Positions 40,403 to 53,605 of a stretch of DNA of 64,000 bases are shown here, in pieces. Position 1 is the first letter of the stretch, and each line of letters opens with the position of its first letter. The notes beneath the pieces are model-generated. The model had not been told where the DNA came from. It did no database searches and saw only the letters and a program-made list of their open reading frames with translations. The position numbers were made by a program, and so were the translations under genes. The stretch spans positions 2,574,987 through 2,638,986 of the forward strand of contig CAJFCJ010000012.1 of assembly GCA_904063045.1 (NCBI GenBank). Direction: 5' to 3'. The stretch is from Dimorphilus gyrociliatus (taxonomy: Eukaryota; Annelida; Polychaeta; Dinophilidae).

Positions 40403-41729
40403 TAAGCATTTAAGGTATATTCCTTATCTACCCATCTATCTGTCTCTCTTTCTTACGCCCTCTCTCTCTCTCTCTCTCTCTCCCTCACTTCCCTCTTCTC
40501 TCCGTCTCTCTTCCTTCCTTCTCGTACTGATTTATATGTTAATTATTTTCATTGTAACAGAAAACTTCTATATTTTGTTTTATTCTTTTTTTTGCGGTGC
40601 TTTACGCGTTCCATTTATCTTTAAAAAAAAATAAAGAAAAAGAAAGAAAAGAGACAAAAAAAGGAAACAAAACGCAGAGCATCAGTAACTAGTAGCTCAA
40701 TAAGATAATAAATAAAATTATGTGTACAAGTATTTTTCATTCTCTCTCTCTCTCTCTCTCTTGTATAACGAAGATGAAAGCAATAAAGCTGAAAGAGCCA
40801 AAGGAAAGAATATATGTATATGCCTATATTGCTAACATAATCGTTAATTAATAAGGTGAAAAAGAGAAATTATGATAAGAGAGATACGAATGATAATAGT
40901 TTTCTTTTCTTTGTTGTGTTTGTATAAAGATTGTTTTAAAAGGAAAAATTCCCAATTGTCAATTGTTTAATGCCATATAAATAGAAATGATTTAAAAGAA
41001 CAAGAAACAAAAATAGGAGGAAATATACAAAGAACAAATGAATAACGTTTCTTTTATGTTATAATAGAATGAATGAATTAACTAATCAATCAATCAATCA
41101 GTCATATATTCCTTTTTATTTCATTATATTAATATATTAAAGCAATATTTATATATAATATACATTTATTATATAAGTTTTATATAGAAATTCATCTTTT
41201 AGCTTTCTTTTATTTGCAGTTGTTTCGTTAGAAAAAAGTGTATATTCAAAACTGGCAAAACACATTCATTCAAATCAAATTGACGCCCTTCAGAGTTCGT
41301 ATCGTTTCTCTTCTTCTTCTTCTTCTTCCTTTTCCTCTGAGGAAGGCATCTCTCTCTCTACACCCTCCCCTTTTGCCTCCCTTCTTGCTTGTCTGTCATT
41401 TTAATTACATTCATTAACCGACCCTGCTCCGACTAGCGTCTTAATTTAGTCTCTTCAAGTTTTTGTTGCGGAAGCGGCTTTTTTTGCAGTCATGTTCCTA
41501 TTCATTAGAAATATTCTTCCTTCTATTCAAGACAAAGTTCCTTGTTTGACTCCTTTTATATAAACAAAAATATAAATTCTCCAATACTAATTGAGCAAAA
41601 TCGTTTACGTCCATTATTCCTCTCTTTTCTTTCTTCCTTCCGTCCTTCCTTCTACAACTCCTAGTTCAGAATTCAATTTGGGTAGACAGTCAATCAATTA
41701 ATCTGTCACACAGGTGAACATTTCCTTTT
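39922..41729. other. PACS 3' UTR and convergent spacer
   Basis: Follows the PACS stop codon and faces the 3' end of a minus-strand gene. Holds a GAT/AAT-type trinucleotide repeat (about 40100-40210), (GA)n (40372-40395), (CT)n (40460-40482) and a (CTT)n tract near 41312-41330. Long open frames across the GAT repeat are poly-Asp/Asn or poly-Met/Ile artefacts. An AATAAA at about 40631 is a possible polyadenylation signal. Confidence 0.5.
40100..40210. repeat. GAT/AAT trinucleotide repeat
   Basis: Imperfect GATGAT/GACGAT units grading into AATAAT in the presumed PACS 3' UTR. Its open frames are repeat artefacts. Confidence 0.85.
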
Positions 41730-42599
41730 TCAAGGTCTAAATCCAGTTCCCGTAACTGGTTCAAACCGAGAGGCTAAATTCACATACGCTCTCCCTGATT
41801 TATCGTACCATATCTGAAAAGATTATCAAAGTAAAGATTAAAAGGGATAATAGAAGAATAAAGTCTTAAATAAGAAACTATGAGGAATCTGACTATTATG
41901 GGATTTGCTTGAAAACTATAATACTATTCTAAAAAGCTAGATTTAATCCTCTATTTATTTCGGCTTGCTGAGAAAGAAATCATTTTTCAATCAACTCTAA
42001 ATTCAAGTGAATAAACTTGAATTTTTGTTTGTAAGTTTTGTGCAGAAAGTCAACTCGAGTGTTTGTTTTGTGGTGCAAAAGTTTGATTTGTACACTTAGA
42101 GAGTAACCAATATAGATGGAGAGAAGGAGGTAGAGAGAGAGAGAGAGAGAAATATAGGGAAAGAAAGAGACAGACAAGCAGAAATAGGCAAAGAGAAAAA
42201 AAACAGGGAAATCAGCAAGGCAACGAAATTGAAATTGTTTTATTCAACCAATTCTAATAAGTTACCAGTTTATTCTCCGGTGTAAAAGAGAGATACTACA
42301 CAGATTATGGTACAATATATTAAGCTATAATGGAGTGATGCTAAATGTAAACTAAAACTTTTCTACAAACTATCTACATCGTGTTTTTTATACAAATTCC
42401 CCATTTTTAATTGTGGCTTTTTTTGTGAATATTTTGTAGACTTTGCTATTATTGCTGTTGTTATTTGCTGTGGTTTCTGTTCTTACATTTTTTTAAAAAA
42501 AAAAAGAAAAACAAGCGTTTTGTGCAATTAAAATTGTAAAAATAAAGAGATAAATAAAAGGAATGAGAAAGTAAATAATAAAATATAAGGGAAAGAGAT

Positions 42600-42630
<31 letters not shown>

Positions 42631-43803
42631 AAAAAAAAACAAATCTATTTCTGACTATTAAAATAGCCACCCTGTTAGCAAAAACTGCATTATTCCACCC
42701 GAAAATTCACCAGCGGATACTGCCTTTCTATCAACTTGCTCCAATAAAACAATTTGGACTGCAGTTTGTAAAAGTGTTTGCTGTTTTAATATTTTTTCAT
42801 AGGCGTCTCTTGAAAAATCCTTTCTCCCGTTCCCCGTCATTTTTGTTAATTTCATTCTTTCTTTACCAAATAGCGCTCTTGGCCTATCTGAATTTATATG
42901 CGGAAGAGAATTTGTAGGAGCGGCAGGAACGCTGAAGAACGTAGTTCCGTGCCGACTGTTGTCGCCATGAGTTGAAACCTTGTGCATTTTAAAACGCGGT
43001 AGAGATGGCGCTATAGTAGCGAAAGAGACGTCCAGGTAGTTTAAATCTTCATCTTTATACGGAGAGTATGCCTCTACATGACTAATCGGCTTTTGTTGGA
43101 TTAACGTAGAAATTCCCTCCTGGTTTTGAGGATTAAAGTGATAATCCACGTCTTTTGTTTATTAATTATTGTAAATCGGATGAGGGTGGGAACAAGATAT
43201 AGTTTTGTCGATAAGTGACAAACTAGAATAAAGTATATATAAAAAAAATAAAGTACTAGGAAAATAAAGAAATATCTCTTCAGACTTTTCTAAATAGAAA
43301 TTTAATAATAAGAAACAAAAAGATACAACACGGCACTTTTTTTAAATCAACTTTTTACTTCTATTCGCATTCTTCGCTTTATAATTCAATAAACTTTTTT
43401 TCTTTTAAAAACAAAAAGAGAGAGAAAGAGAGACAAGTCAATAAATTCGGCTGATGTAAAAGGGAAGGAAGGAAGGAAGGAAGGAAGGAAGGCAGTGAAA
43501 GAGAGAGAAAGAGAGGGAGAGAGAGAGAGCGAAACGTAGGTAGTGTTGAGTGTAAAGGGAAAAAAGAATGATCATAAACTAAAGAGAAGAGAACGATTGG
43601 GAAGAAAGAGAAGATATAAAAAACAAACAGAGTAACCGAGCAATTGAACGTTTGAGTACTAGAAAAGAGGGAGGGAGAGAGAGAGTGAGAAAAGTCAATA
43701 TTTTGGTTTTATTTTTAGATGTAGCAAAACTACGTAATACAACTAAAATTAATTAAAAGAAACGGCTTAGCCAGCAGAAATGAATAAGAAAGAAAGTTAA
43801 GAG

Positions 43804-43846
<43 letters not shown>

Positions 43847-46721
43847 GCAAACTAGCCAAAAAACACGGGGGAGTACGAATGAAATATTTCTGGTAGAATG
43901 CTAAAAGGTGGGCGAGAATAATATCTGATTTAAGAGGCGTTCGATAAAAATCGATTACTCTAACTAATCAGGAGATTTCATGAATTATTCACCCAGTTTC
44001 AAATTGCCAATAATTTACCGAAAAAAACACTACAAATCGATTAGAATAAAAGACTAAAACCAAAGGAAACTTTTAATAAGAAATTACAAAGAGCTAAATA
44101 TTATTTTCTCTCTCTCTTTTCTTCCTTCTCTTCCCTTTTTGCTCTATTCTTATCTATCCACTCTCAATTTCAGTCGTAAATGTTTCAAGAGCCGAGCACT
44201 TTGTTAAATATTAATCATAACAGAAATCCAGATTTTTTTTCCTCCATATGGAAGTGTCTAAATAAAGAGAGAGAGAGAGAGAGAGAAAAGGAGTAAAGGG
44301 AGGGGATCGGGAGGAGGGGCAGCGAGGGGCGAATGGGAGAAGATTATACAATAGCAAAGAAAAGGGGAATAGATCTCTCATTTATTGCTTTATTATCTAC
44401 TTTCAAAAAGAGAAAGTCTTTTCTTTCTTTCTTTCTTTCTCTTTTCCTATTTAATCAATAAAGAAATTCAGAGAATCGGGCTAAAAATACCAAAATGAAA
44501 AAGTGTATACAAATATACTTATACTTTTCTCTTACAGCATGAAAAACTGATTAGGAGAAGGTTGAGTAGTTTTTGTAAATATTGATTATTTCGTATGGAA
44601 TTTTTCATTCAGGGTTCATTCATTCATTCATTCATTCGTTCATTCTTTCTTTTATTGAGAAATTGCGTTTTTTGTCGTATAAATGATTTCGTACTTTAAT
44701 AAATATTTCTACAATCTGTATACAAATATGTACAGACCCGTTATCGATCTAAATAACGACAAAAGGTTTAGTTCAATTCTGTAACGTCGTAACTCAATCA
44801 GCCCCAGACGAGTAATTTAAATGATCGTTTATTGTCTATTAAAGTGAATACAAGTTAAACACGGGGGCAAAGGATAAACGAAAGAAGATAGAGACAGAGA
44901 GATATTCAATCATTTTTCATTCCCTTTTTTATAGCCTACACGAACTCTCAACAGTACTATCTATCTATCTATCTATCTAGGCATGTATCAATGTTTCAAA
45001 CTAGCCAGCTACCTATCCATCATCTACGTTCATGCACGCCTTCGCTACGCCTTCAGTCGTTCATTTATTCTCTCTATCATCCACCAACTAACTAACTAAC
45101 TAACTGACTGACTGATTGCCCGCCTACCTGTCCGAAGGAATTCCTAGGAGGTAAACAAATTGAAAAACACTTACCTGTTTGTCAAAAGATTGAGAGATCA
45201 ATTCGAACGTCTTCATTCTAGCGGAATTCTTTCTATTCTGTAACTGGCTGTCAGAGTAAATAAATACATTTAATATATAGAATTTGATAGTGCACATATT
45301 TAACGGAGGAATAATTCAATAGGTCAATAGATATATGTTTGCATTGAAAATACACTTGGAAAATCGATACGGCAGAAAATAGGGGAAAAAAACGTTGCCA
45401 ATTTATTTTTTTGGTCTGAAAAACAGTTCAGCAAAAATTTTCCTCTCTTATCTACTTCTCTTATCGGATCGAATAGAGTATGTTTTAAATCTATCTTATC
45501 GACATTCTACTCTTGTTATCCTCCTATTATATCGGTAATTACATTTTCTAATATCATCAACAACAACTTACAGTGAAGTCGTCTTTTTCGTCAACAGAGA
45601 GTGAGTTGTTGAACTGGTCGCTTGGGTTGTTGGAGGATGAGAGGAGGAATTCGAGGTTATGTTAGCTGCTGCGGCTGCTACTCCAGACGCCGCACCCATT
45701 GGTTTTCTTACAGAAATCACGTTGGAAGGCGTACCCGGTTGAACGGTCAGATTAAGAGGTATTCGTCTTTCTCCAGCGCTATTTAGCCTACTCTTTTCGG
45801 CAGAATCCAATAGGGGAAGAGTAGGAGAACCAAGAGGTTGGGATGAACACCGGATATGTGTGAAGGTGGGTTGTTGCCTAATACCGTAGGAGGTATAAGT
45901 AACATCGTTGCGATACTGTTCAATATAGTTGGAAGAGTCTGTAAAATAGAGGAGAGAGAAAAGTAGAGTAGAGTGTTGAGAATAATTCCGATTTGTTTAA
46001 ATATTAGATAAAAGTGTGAGAGAGAGATATATATATATATATATATTATAAAGGATTATCTTACTAAAACACAAGAAAGAAGGGCAAATATGAAAATATA
46101 GCGAATAACCTAGTAGAAAATCCTTAAAACTAATATATTTAAAGGCTTTATTTCACCTTTTATATGTTTGGATATAAAAAGTATATGGTTTATATAAATA
46201 ATAAAGTGTATATAGCATATTAATATTATAATTATTATTATACTTTATATAAAAAAAACAGTATTATTAGCAAATTCTTCTCCTCTTCAATTTATCCCTC
46301 TCAATTGAAAACAAATAGTTAATTAAATATTCATTCATTCATTCATTCACTCATTCTTTCATTTTATCTACTATCTGCCTATCTATCTATCTAACGTATC
46401 TATATTTTTCTATTCTGTACAGTCAGCATACAAACCTTTAAAATGCTTAAATGGAACTTCTATATTCTTTTGTCTTTTATAGCCAAACGACTGGGAAAGA
46501 TCTCTAAATTGTGGTCTGTGAGAACTCTTCTCCAAACCTAGTTCGATCTTTCTCAACCTTATCTTTGAATTTGGAATCCAAGCACCAAAAAGGTCAGTAC
46601 CTTTCTTATTATAATCCAAACTATTCACTTTTTGAACTTCGTCTAATCTGACTAGTTTCTCTTTACTCTCCTTTTCAACGAGGAAACTATGCGCGTGTTC
46701 TTCTCCTCCATTTTTTTTCAT
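41730..46721 (-). CDS. Orphan four-exon gene, function unknown
   Basis: Exons in transcript order: 46436-46721, 45572-45938, 45175-45247, 41730-41813; 269 aa with consistent phases. I do not recognise the family. The N-terminal 95 residues are charged and mixed-helical (MKKNGGEEHAHSF, then GTDLFGAWIPNSKIRLRKIE). The centre is Ser/Thr/Pro/Ala-rich and probably disordered, with a short alanine run (GVAAAAANITSNSSS). The terminal exon encodes a compact conserved-looking end, IWYDKSGRAYVNLASRFEP followed by VTGTGFRP. No signal peptide or membrane segment is visible, so it is probably intracellular. The last intron (41814-45174, 3.36 kb) is very long for this region and contains another coding-like exon on the same strand. 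The ATG at 46721 is preceded by TTGTTTAG, so an upstream exon cannot be excluded. Confidence 0.62.
42658..43151 (-). CDS. Coding-like alternative or nested exon
   Basis: A 164-codon open frame with balanced, coding-like codon use, in contrast to the repeat-rich sequence around it. It runs from AAAAG|AC GTG GAT (43151) to TAA at 42658 and has no plausible in-frame ATG near its start (first ATG well inside, at KMHKVSTHG). It needs a donor exon ending in phase 1. Exon 1 of the surrounding gene (46436-46721) ends in phase 1, giving a junction KHFK-D-VDYHFNP. It may therefore be an alternative 3' terminal exon of that gene; a separate nested gene with an unseen first exon is the other option. No domain recognised; the end is hydrophobic (IMQFLLTGWLF). 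Confidence 0.5.
43152..45174 (-). other. Repeat-rich intron segment
   Basis: Part of the long last intron of the orphan gene. It is rich in microsatellites: (GGAA)n at 43463-43492, (GA)n at 43808-43838 and 44270-44286, (CATT)n near 44616-44645, and a string of short tetranucleotide repeats at 44958-45118. No other exon was recognised. Confidence 0.5.
43463..43492. repeat. (GGAA)n tetranucleotide repeat
   Basis: Seven to eight GGAA units within the long intron of the orphan minus-strand gene. GGAA runs can be bound by ETS-type factors, but nothing else here supports such a role. Confidence 0.85.
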
Positions 46722-49041
46722 TCTAAACAAACGACAACTACTCTAAAATTCTTCTACCCCTCTTTCCCCTCTTCCCCCTTTTGTCCCTTTCCTCTACGGT
46801 TGGTTGGAGTAGCTAATTGCAAAGCCTGCCAGTCCGTTTCGCTCTTTCTCTCTCTTCCCTTTGCTCTCCTCTCTTTCGTAGCTTGAAATGTCAAACCTTT
46901 TTCTTTCACTAACTATATTCCTATATTTTCAATCGATACCTTTTCAATTTGAAACCTTGGCATGTTAGTATTGCTTGCCAATTGAATTAATGCTCTCTAA
47001 TCTTAGTTTTGCCTTTCTAATCCAGAGGGAGCCCTCCCTGCTTAGCAACAATATACTACCTGCGGCGTGATACAATTTGTATCAAAGCTAGTGCTGCCAT
47101 CAAGCGATTACCAGATTTGTTTAATGAAACTTTTTTCTTTTAAGTATGTCATAGCTGTAGTCGAATATGCAAATTGTTGTCTGTATCCTATATTTATCTC
47201 TCTCTCTCTCGCTCTAAAAGCAATTGATCTATGAATAGTAAAGAAATGACTTTTTATCAAGATACAGATGCTTGGAAAGTACAATCAAATGATAAAGATT
47301 AGGGAAGAAGAAATAGTATCAAATACAAAGATTATCCGACTATCTTACTGTTTTATTAATTTAAAAAAAGGAAGCAATAGGTGTTTTTTTTTTGGAATTA
47401 TTTACAGTTCAGTTTGTCATCTGTCCACGTAGTGTGTTTTTAAAAAAATCGTATTAGTGGCCAATGTAGCGAGGCGTCCTTTAGATAAGGAAAAATTACC
47501 GCCAGAGGCAATTCCAGCGTTATTTATATATATACAAAGTTTGTAACTGCTCGAAGGGTTCCCACTTAAACCGCTAAGATGGGTTTCTACGATAATGGGA
47601 TGGATGTGAGGAAGAAGGAAGAGAAGAGGGGGGAGTTAAATGGGAAAATTTGAAAGAAAAGAAAAGAGTGTACAAGAGAAGAATGTGTTTTCATGTAATT
47701 AAAATTCGATACGAGAGTAGCCAATCTGTTTTGAAGGAAAACTATACGAAAAAGGTTAACAACGCTATTATTTTCTCCCACATTCACAAACAACTTGTAT
47801 AAATAGTCTGAATATATACGAATATTATATATAATGTGTATATTTATAGCTATTTCGCTTCGTATATTGCACATATAGGATACCCTCTCTCTATCTATCT
47901 TTCTTTGACTCTCTTCTTCTCTCTTTCTCTCTATAACTACACATACAGAGACTTATACTGTATATTATTAACCCTATCAACTCTATCAGCCCTACTATTG
48001 TACATGTATGTACAATATATTATCGTGTTATGATGATTACAGCTATAAAAGCATAAAGAAGGGATAGTTCGCCCTTATTGATGGCATTTTATTTCGGAAC
48101 AATTGAATTGAGATGTTTAAAGAGGAAGAAAATGAAGAAGGGAGCAGAAGATTATAAAGACAATAAGGCTATAAATTAACAACCATAAATTCAATCTAGA
48201 TAGGAAATTGGTTAGGAAATGGGGGCACGAAGAGAAACGGCGAGAATCGAATCAGATAAGAACAGATGCGGCGAATCAAGTAGTCGGCTAATTTGTAGAA
48301 AATGTTCTCACGTCAGATAAAATTGTGATTACTGCTAAATCGATAGGTGTCTAGTTTATAAAAGCGTTTCAATGTTTACGTGTCCCCGTCTGTCGCGCTG
48401 TGATATATGATTTGACTCTGATAATCCTAATCTTTTTTTCTCTATTTTTTCTTTTTCAGTTTTTCCTCTTCATTCATTCGTTCAATCATTCTATCTTCCT
48501 CTTATTCGCTCAATCACTCATTTGTCTTTTTATCTTCTTATCCGTCCATCTATTTATCAATCCGTTTAGAAAAAAAAAATCCTGTTACATATTTCATTAT
48601 CTTGTTACATCTCTCTTTTTTACCCTTTTCTGTTCAAAGTGTCTAAACATCATCTATCATTATTCCTCTCTCTTTCTCTCTCTTTCTCCCTCGCTTCTCT
48701 TCTCCTTTCAAATATTTTCATCATTAAAATTAATTAAGATTAGAATGGAATGTTCTTTTTCGTTGAAGAATGGGAAAGAGATGGAAAAATGAAGAGACAG
48801 AGAGAGAGAGAGAAAAAAGAGATTGGGGAGGGGCGGGCGAGAGAGAGAAAAAAAATTTCGCCTAATAAACACGGCTATTACGGCAATAAAGACGTATCAA
48901 CGAAAAAATAAAAAAAAGCTTCACTTACACTCTGTCCATCCAACCAAAGTATACAGCCAATGAACGCTTAGAACGGTTCGTAAGCTCCGCCCAAACAAAT
49001 GTACATATACCACTTTATGCCGAAAAAAGTAGCCGGCCGGT
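46722..49041. other. Divergent intergenic region upstream of HLX
   Basis: 2.3 kb between the start of the minus-strand orphan gene and the HLX start, expected to contain promoters for both. Mostly AT-rich with pyrimidine tracts (46745-46875, 47885-47935, 48430-48720). A GCTCCGCCC box lies at about 48982-48990, roughly 50 bases before the HLX ATG. No exon recognised. Confidence 0.5.
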
Positions 49042-49474
49042 ATGATTCCCTCGAATTGGTCTCTTCCCTTTATTGTTCCATCGAATATTTCATCTGAATT
49101 TTATAGAAATTATTCCCATCCTATTAATCTTACAACCGAAAAACCTTTTGAAGAAACTGGAAAGCTAAAATTTGGTATTGACGCAATTCTCAAAACAGGC
49201 AAGGAATTATCATTTTTCTCTCTCTTCTTCTTCTTCTTTTATTAATCAGTCAAATTTCACGTTTGTCTATATATACATATATATTTTTATGAAATATATC
49301 TCTCCTTTTAGAGAAAAAAGCCAAACCAGAAGCGGAAAGTTTGCCAAGACACTACTCACCTCCAGTCTACTATTCGACGTTTGTTCCGAGTAGGATACAA
49401 TTGCCGGCGTCCAACCGTCCAAATTACTCAGGTAATTGTAACAAAACGTATAAGGAAAAATGAATGAATAAGTG

Positions 49475-49507
<33 letters not shown>

Positions 49508-51431
49508 CTTGAGATAAGAAGAGAAAAAGTTAAAAATCAACGGGCGTCATCTCATAAAAGATTAGAAAGAAGTATAGATGTGGCTGGCATTGAAAAAAAA
49601 AGACCTCTAAACGTAATTACCGACGATTAGTCGTATAAACGGCTTGACAAGGCCAACAAGTGTCAACGTTTACCCAGTCACGCAAAAACTAACCTCCTTA
49701 TTTAATATATTTAAATTTATTCACGCAATGCTTCTCCTACCCTTTTCCTAACTAGACGAAAAGGAAAATATTATATATTTATTATTCTTAAAGAGAGTGA
49801 GAGAGACAGAGAGAGAAGAGGAGCTTTAGATTAGACCCCCCGCAAACAAATCTAATTGATTATCTGTTGGTCGCTCATTTGGTTTGTTTGCTTCTCAAAT
49901 GAGAGAGAAATGGAGAGAAGAGAACTAAGGGTTGGAAAGACCTATTACGAGTAAATAGTAAGAATAGAAAACTGAGTAGAAAAGAAGGGAATTTAACGAG
50001 AAAGCGTGAGAAAGAGCCTAAGGCCTAAAAACACGACTTTACCGACAAACAACACGACAATTAAGAGTTTATCGAAAGATCAGAGAAATTTACCAAGCCC
50101 CTCTAGGGGGCGTTGAGTAAACTTTGAATAATACAATGTTCTTTTTAGCCGTGTTTATTTTGAGTAGATTGGGACTCTATTACGAGTTTGTAATTGAATA
50201 CTAATGAAACCGAACGTTTGTTCTAAGCTCCAATTGTTTGTCTACAATGTTTTTCATTCCAACTATAAAACTGTGGCAAATTCTGTTATTTCTCTTTTTA
50301 TTTATTTAAATGACCTTCTTCTTTAAAGGCTTTTACAGAATAATTCTATTAATAATAATAATAATAGTAATAATGTTTTTAATACAAAATAGGCCTATGT
50401 TAAAGCTGTCCCCTCCCCCCTCCCCTCACTCTCTCTCTCTTCTATATTATTATACTCATAAAATAAGGTTATAATCCGATTGTTTTCCAAGTATGATTAA
50501 TTGTTGGGTCGTTTGTCAAAAAAAGTAGAGGTCTGCTATTTGTCAAATGCCATGTTCTCCGTCTTGTTTATTTATTCAAAAGGATGTTCAGTTAATTTTT
50601 AACGATACTATGAATATTTTCAATTAAGCGCCAAGAAAGAATACTAATGATTTTTCACGGAAGAAAACTCGTCTTGGAAACAAAAGAATTGAAAGAAACG
50701 ATTTTCGTTTCCATGACAGCCGTCTTTTATATACGAATATATGAATAATTAATTAGCTAATTAAATAGCTAAGTTTCGTTCTATTCTTAATAGTAAAGTT
50801 TTATAGATCGTATTACATAAGAAGGTTTCAAGAAGAGAATGATAAATGATTATTTTATGAAAACTTTCAAATATCAATTATTCCATTCAAATTAACTTTC
50901 ATTTCTCTCTTTTTGTTTGTTTATAAGATGTTTGTAGAGATAAATTTATAATATAACTGTATATATTTGTATCATTTTCTTATACAATTTTCCCATTCAT
51001 TCATTCATCAATCACCTCTCACTTCTGGTCCGTACGTTCTCTCTCTCCCTCCCTCACTACCTCCCCTCCCACTCAATACTTAGCATGCTCTCTCTATTAT
51101 CATAAATTCACTTATTTTATCCTACATTTCCCTCTTAGCTCCCTCAAGCCATCGAGACGAATGCAAACGAAAGAGATCTTGGTCTAGGGCCGTCTTCTCT
51201 AACCTTCAACGTAAAGGACTGGAAAAGAGATTCGAAGTTCAAAAATACGTTACAAAACCAGATAGACGACAACTCGCCGCCATGCTCGGTTTAACCGACG
51301 CCCAAGTTAAAGTTTGGTTCCAGAATCGTCGAATGAAATGGCGCCATCAAAAGGAGAAGGAAGCCAGAGAGAAAAAGGATAGAGAAGAAGAAGAGGTGGA
51401 CGTTGGTGGATCAGAATGCGAGTTTAATTGA
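49042..51431 (+). CDS. HLX: H2.0-like homeobox transcription factor HLX
   Basis: Three exons, 49042-49198, 49312-49431 and 51139-51431, encode 189 aa. The homeodomain (about residues 102-161) reads [20 protein letters not shown], then [20 protein letters not shown], then a third helix with [14 protein letters not shown]; this [16 protein letters not shown] start is diagnostic of HLX/H2.0. An eh1 repressor motif (FGIDAIL, residues 44-50), which recruits Groucho/TLE, sits at the end of exon 1. The C-terminus is short and acidic ([14 protein letters not shown]). HLX is a DNA-binding developmental regulator, known in mesoderm, gut and blood lineages of other animals. The first intron has a GC donor (ACAG|GCAAGG) required by the reading frame. 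The protein is less than half the length of vertebrate HLX, lacking the long low-complexity regions. Confidence 0.92.
49432..51138 (+). other. HLX intron 2
   Basis: 1.7-kb AT-rich intron just before the homeodomain exon, with (GA)n at 49480-49506 and a CCCTCCC-rich stretch around 50408-50430. No exon seen; it is a possible location for HLX regulatory sequence. Confidence 0.45.
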
Positions 51432-51594
51432 CTCTTGAACAATTTAAATGTTATCATAATAATAATTATACTATCACCATAATCATTATTCATTATTATT
51501 TCCTTTTCGTTCTCTTATCCATTGTCGTTATTAATTAATTAATTAATTAATAAATTTATTTTTTTCGTTAAACTATAAAGTGTTAATTAAGTGG

Positions 51595-51625
<31 letters not shown>

Positions 51626-53605
51626 AACCCTCCCTCTCGCTCTCTCTTTCCATATCCACTTATCTCCCCCCTCTTCATTTCCTATGGATTGGATTTGATT
51701 TATTTATAAGATTAGATAAGAGAAAATTTATTTTAATCACTTTCCATTACAAACAATAATAACAAAATTAATAGGCTTTAAAATGGAAAAATTCCTAAAG
51801 CTTTAATTACTTTTTTTAACTCCATTTTCACACTTTTTTTATCAATTAAAATATTTGGGTTTTGGCGGGAAATTCTGGAAAATAATCTGTTTTTCTCCAC
51901 AGGAAATTTTCGGCTCTGTAAACCGTCTTTCGAACGTCAAGTAGCGGGAAACTTGTCAGGAAAAGTACGCTTTGACGACAGCGCACACTGAGCGGACACA
52001 TTGAATTGAGAGAGATCGCGTGTTGCGCTCGGGGTGATTATCCTGACATTTCACAGCTGATAAGGTTTTTTTTTCTCCTTTTCAAAATTCCTTTACACTC
52101 ATTTCTGCCAAAGAAAAAATAAATAAAAAAGAACGACGGCTGACGACGGCCATAAAGTGTTCGTTTTAGGCCTATATTAATAGTGTTAGGTTCAAGAATA
52201 AAGAACATATTTAGAATAATTCGTTAGGGTAATACGATCCATCTTCTAACCTTTGTACTATACAACTTAAAAGTGGAGAGGTTACATCATCATTTCTTCC
52301 AGGACTAAACTATTTGGTTTCAAATTATTCAATCAAGTTTTTAAAGGTGTAAAAGAACAACGCTGAACTCGATAAAATCCCTTTTAATCTCTTTAACCTT
52401 AACACCTTTTTAATTAACCAATTAGGTTGTTAATTACGTAAATGAGTTGACCATTTGGAGATTATCTTTAATCCATTGCATATCCTTTAATAGTTGAATT
52501 AATAAATATATTATATGTCTATTTTTATAAAGTTCCGTATCACTTATACCGTCCCCCTCTTTATCTTCCTCCTCCTCCTCCTCCTCCTGCTCTTCTTCTT
52601 CTTCTACCTCTCTTTCTGTACTGCTTTATAAGTTGGCTCAATATCGCGTAAGAATATTTACAAAAACAGGCAAAAAAAATACCTTAACTTTTGTTAAGCA
52701 GATCTAATGAGCCGACGATTATACTAAACAGCCGTCCCAATCGAGAACGCCGTTGAAAGACGTTTATCACGACCGGCGCAATACTATCTACCAGCTGATA
52801 AGGCGTATCGATAAGCAACAAGCTTTACAACGCCTATTTTGCAAGCGGAAGTTAAGTGTTCTAAATCATCGTTTTATCTCTTTACCCGGCGATAGATGAT
52901 AAACACGCAATAGGTGGCGCAATTGACATGCAGCAAAGGTAATTGGATACAACCAACTACCGTCAATTAATAACTTTTCAAGCTCTGGTTAGTAAATAAT
53001 TCCCTATATAAGTATACCACCTATTGAGCCCAATACACTGTGTACTGTATAAACTATAGTATTGACATCAAATAGAAAATAATTGCTCGATAGATGTCGC
53101 CAGCAAAGAGAAGGATAGAAAGACAGAGTGAGAGAGTGATGAGACGAAAAACTTGTTTATTTATAAAGTAATTGAAACATTTGTAGAGAAAAAGAAGAAG
53201 ATAAAATAAGAGAAATGTCTCTGTCTGGAAAAAAATGATAGAGAGAGAGAAAGAGAGGAAATAATGTATTTTATCATTGTGTTCCTGTATTTACACTCGA
53301 AAAAAAGATAGAAAGGAAAATAATGACGAAAACAAATAGACTGAATAGTTATTTATTTATATTGACAGTATTTTTTTCGAGGTGACACGAGAGGGAAGTG
53401 GGCGGAGTTTTAGACTGAAAATAAGAAAGAACCAAATGACCATAAAACATACGTTTTTATTCCAAAGCATAGAATACAAACGAAGGTAAAGGAAGGAGGA
53501 AAAAATATGAAATAATTAATTTTTAGACGGAAAAACACAAGTTGTGTAAAATGAAACAAACAAACAAAAGAAAAATAATAAAAATAGTATAAAAGAAAGC
53601 AATAC
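51432..53605. promoter_or_regulatory. Long convergent spacer with candidate HLX enhancer
   Basis: 2.2 kb between two convergent 3' ends, long compared with other convergent spacers here (228 and 294 bases). Two GC-richer patches, about 51895-52070 and 52690-52960, stand out from AT-rich surroundings. Each contains the same 12-base string CAGCTGATAAGG (52054-52065 and 52792-52803), an E-box fused to a GATA site. No open reading frame explains the patches. A regulatory role, perhaps for HLX, is inference. Confidence 0.4.
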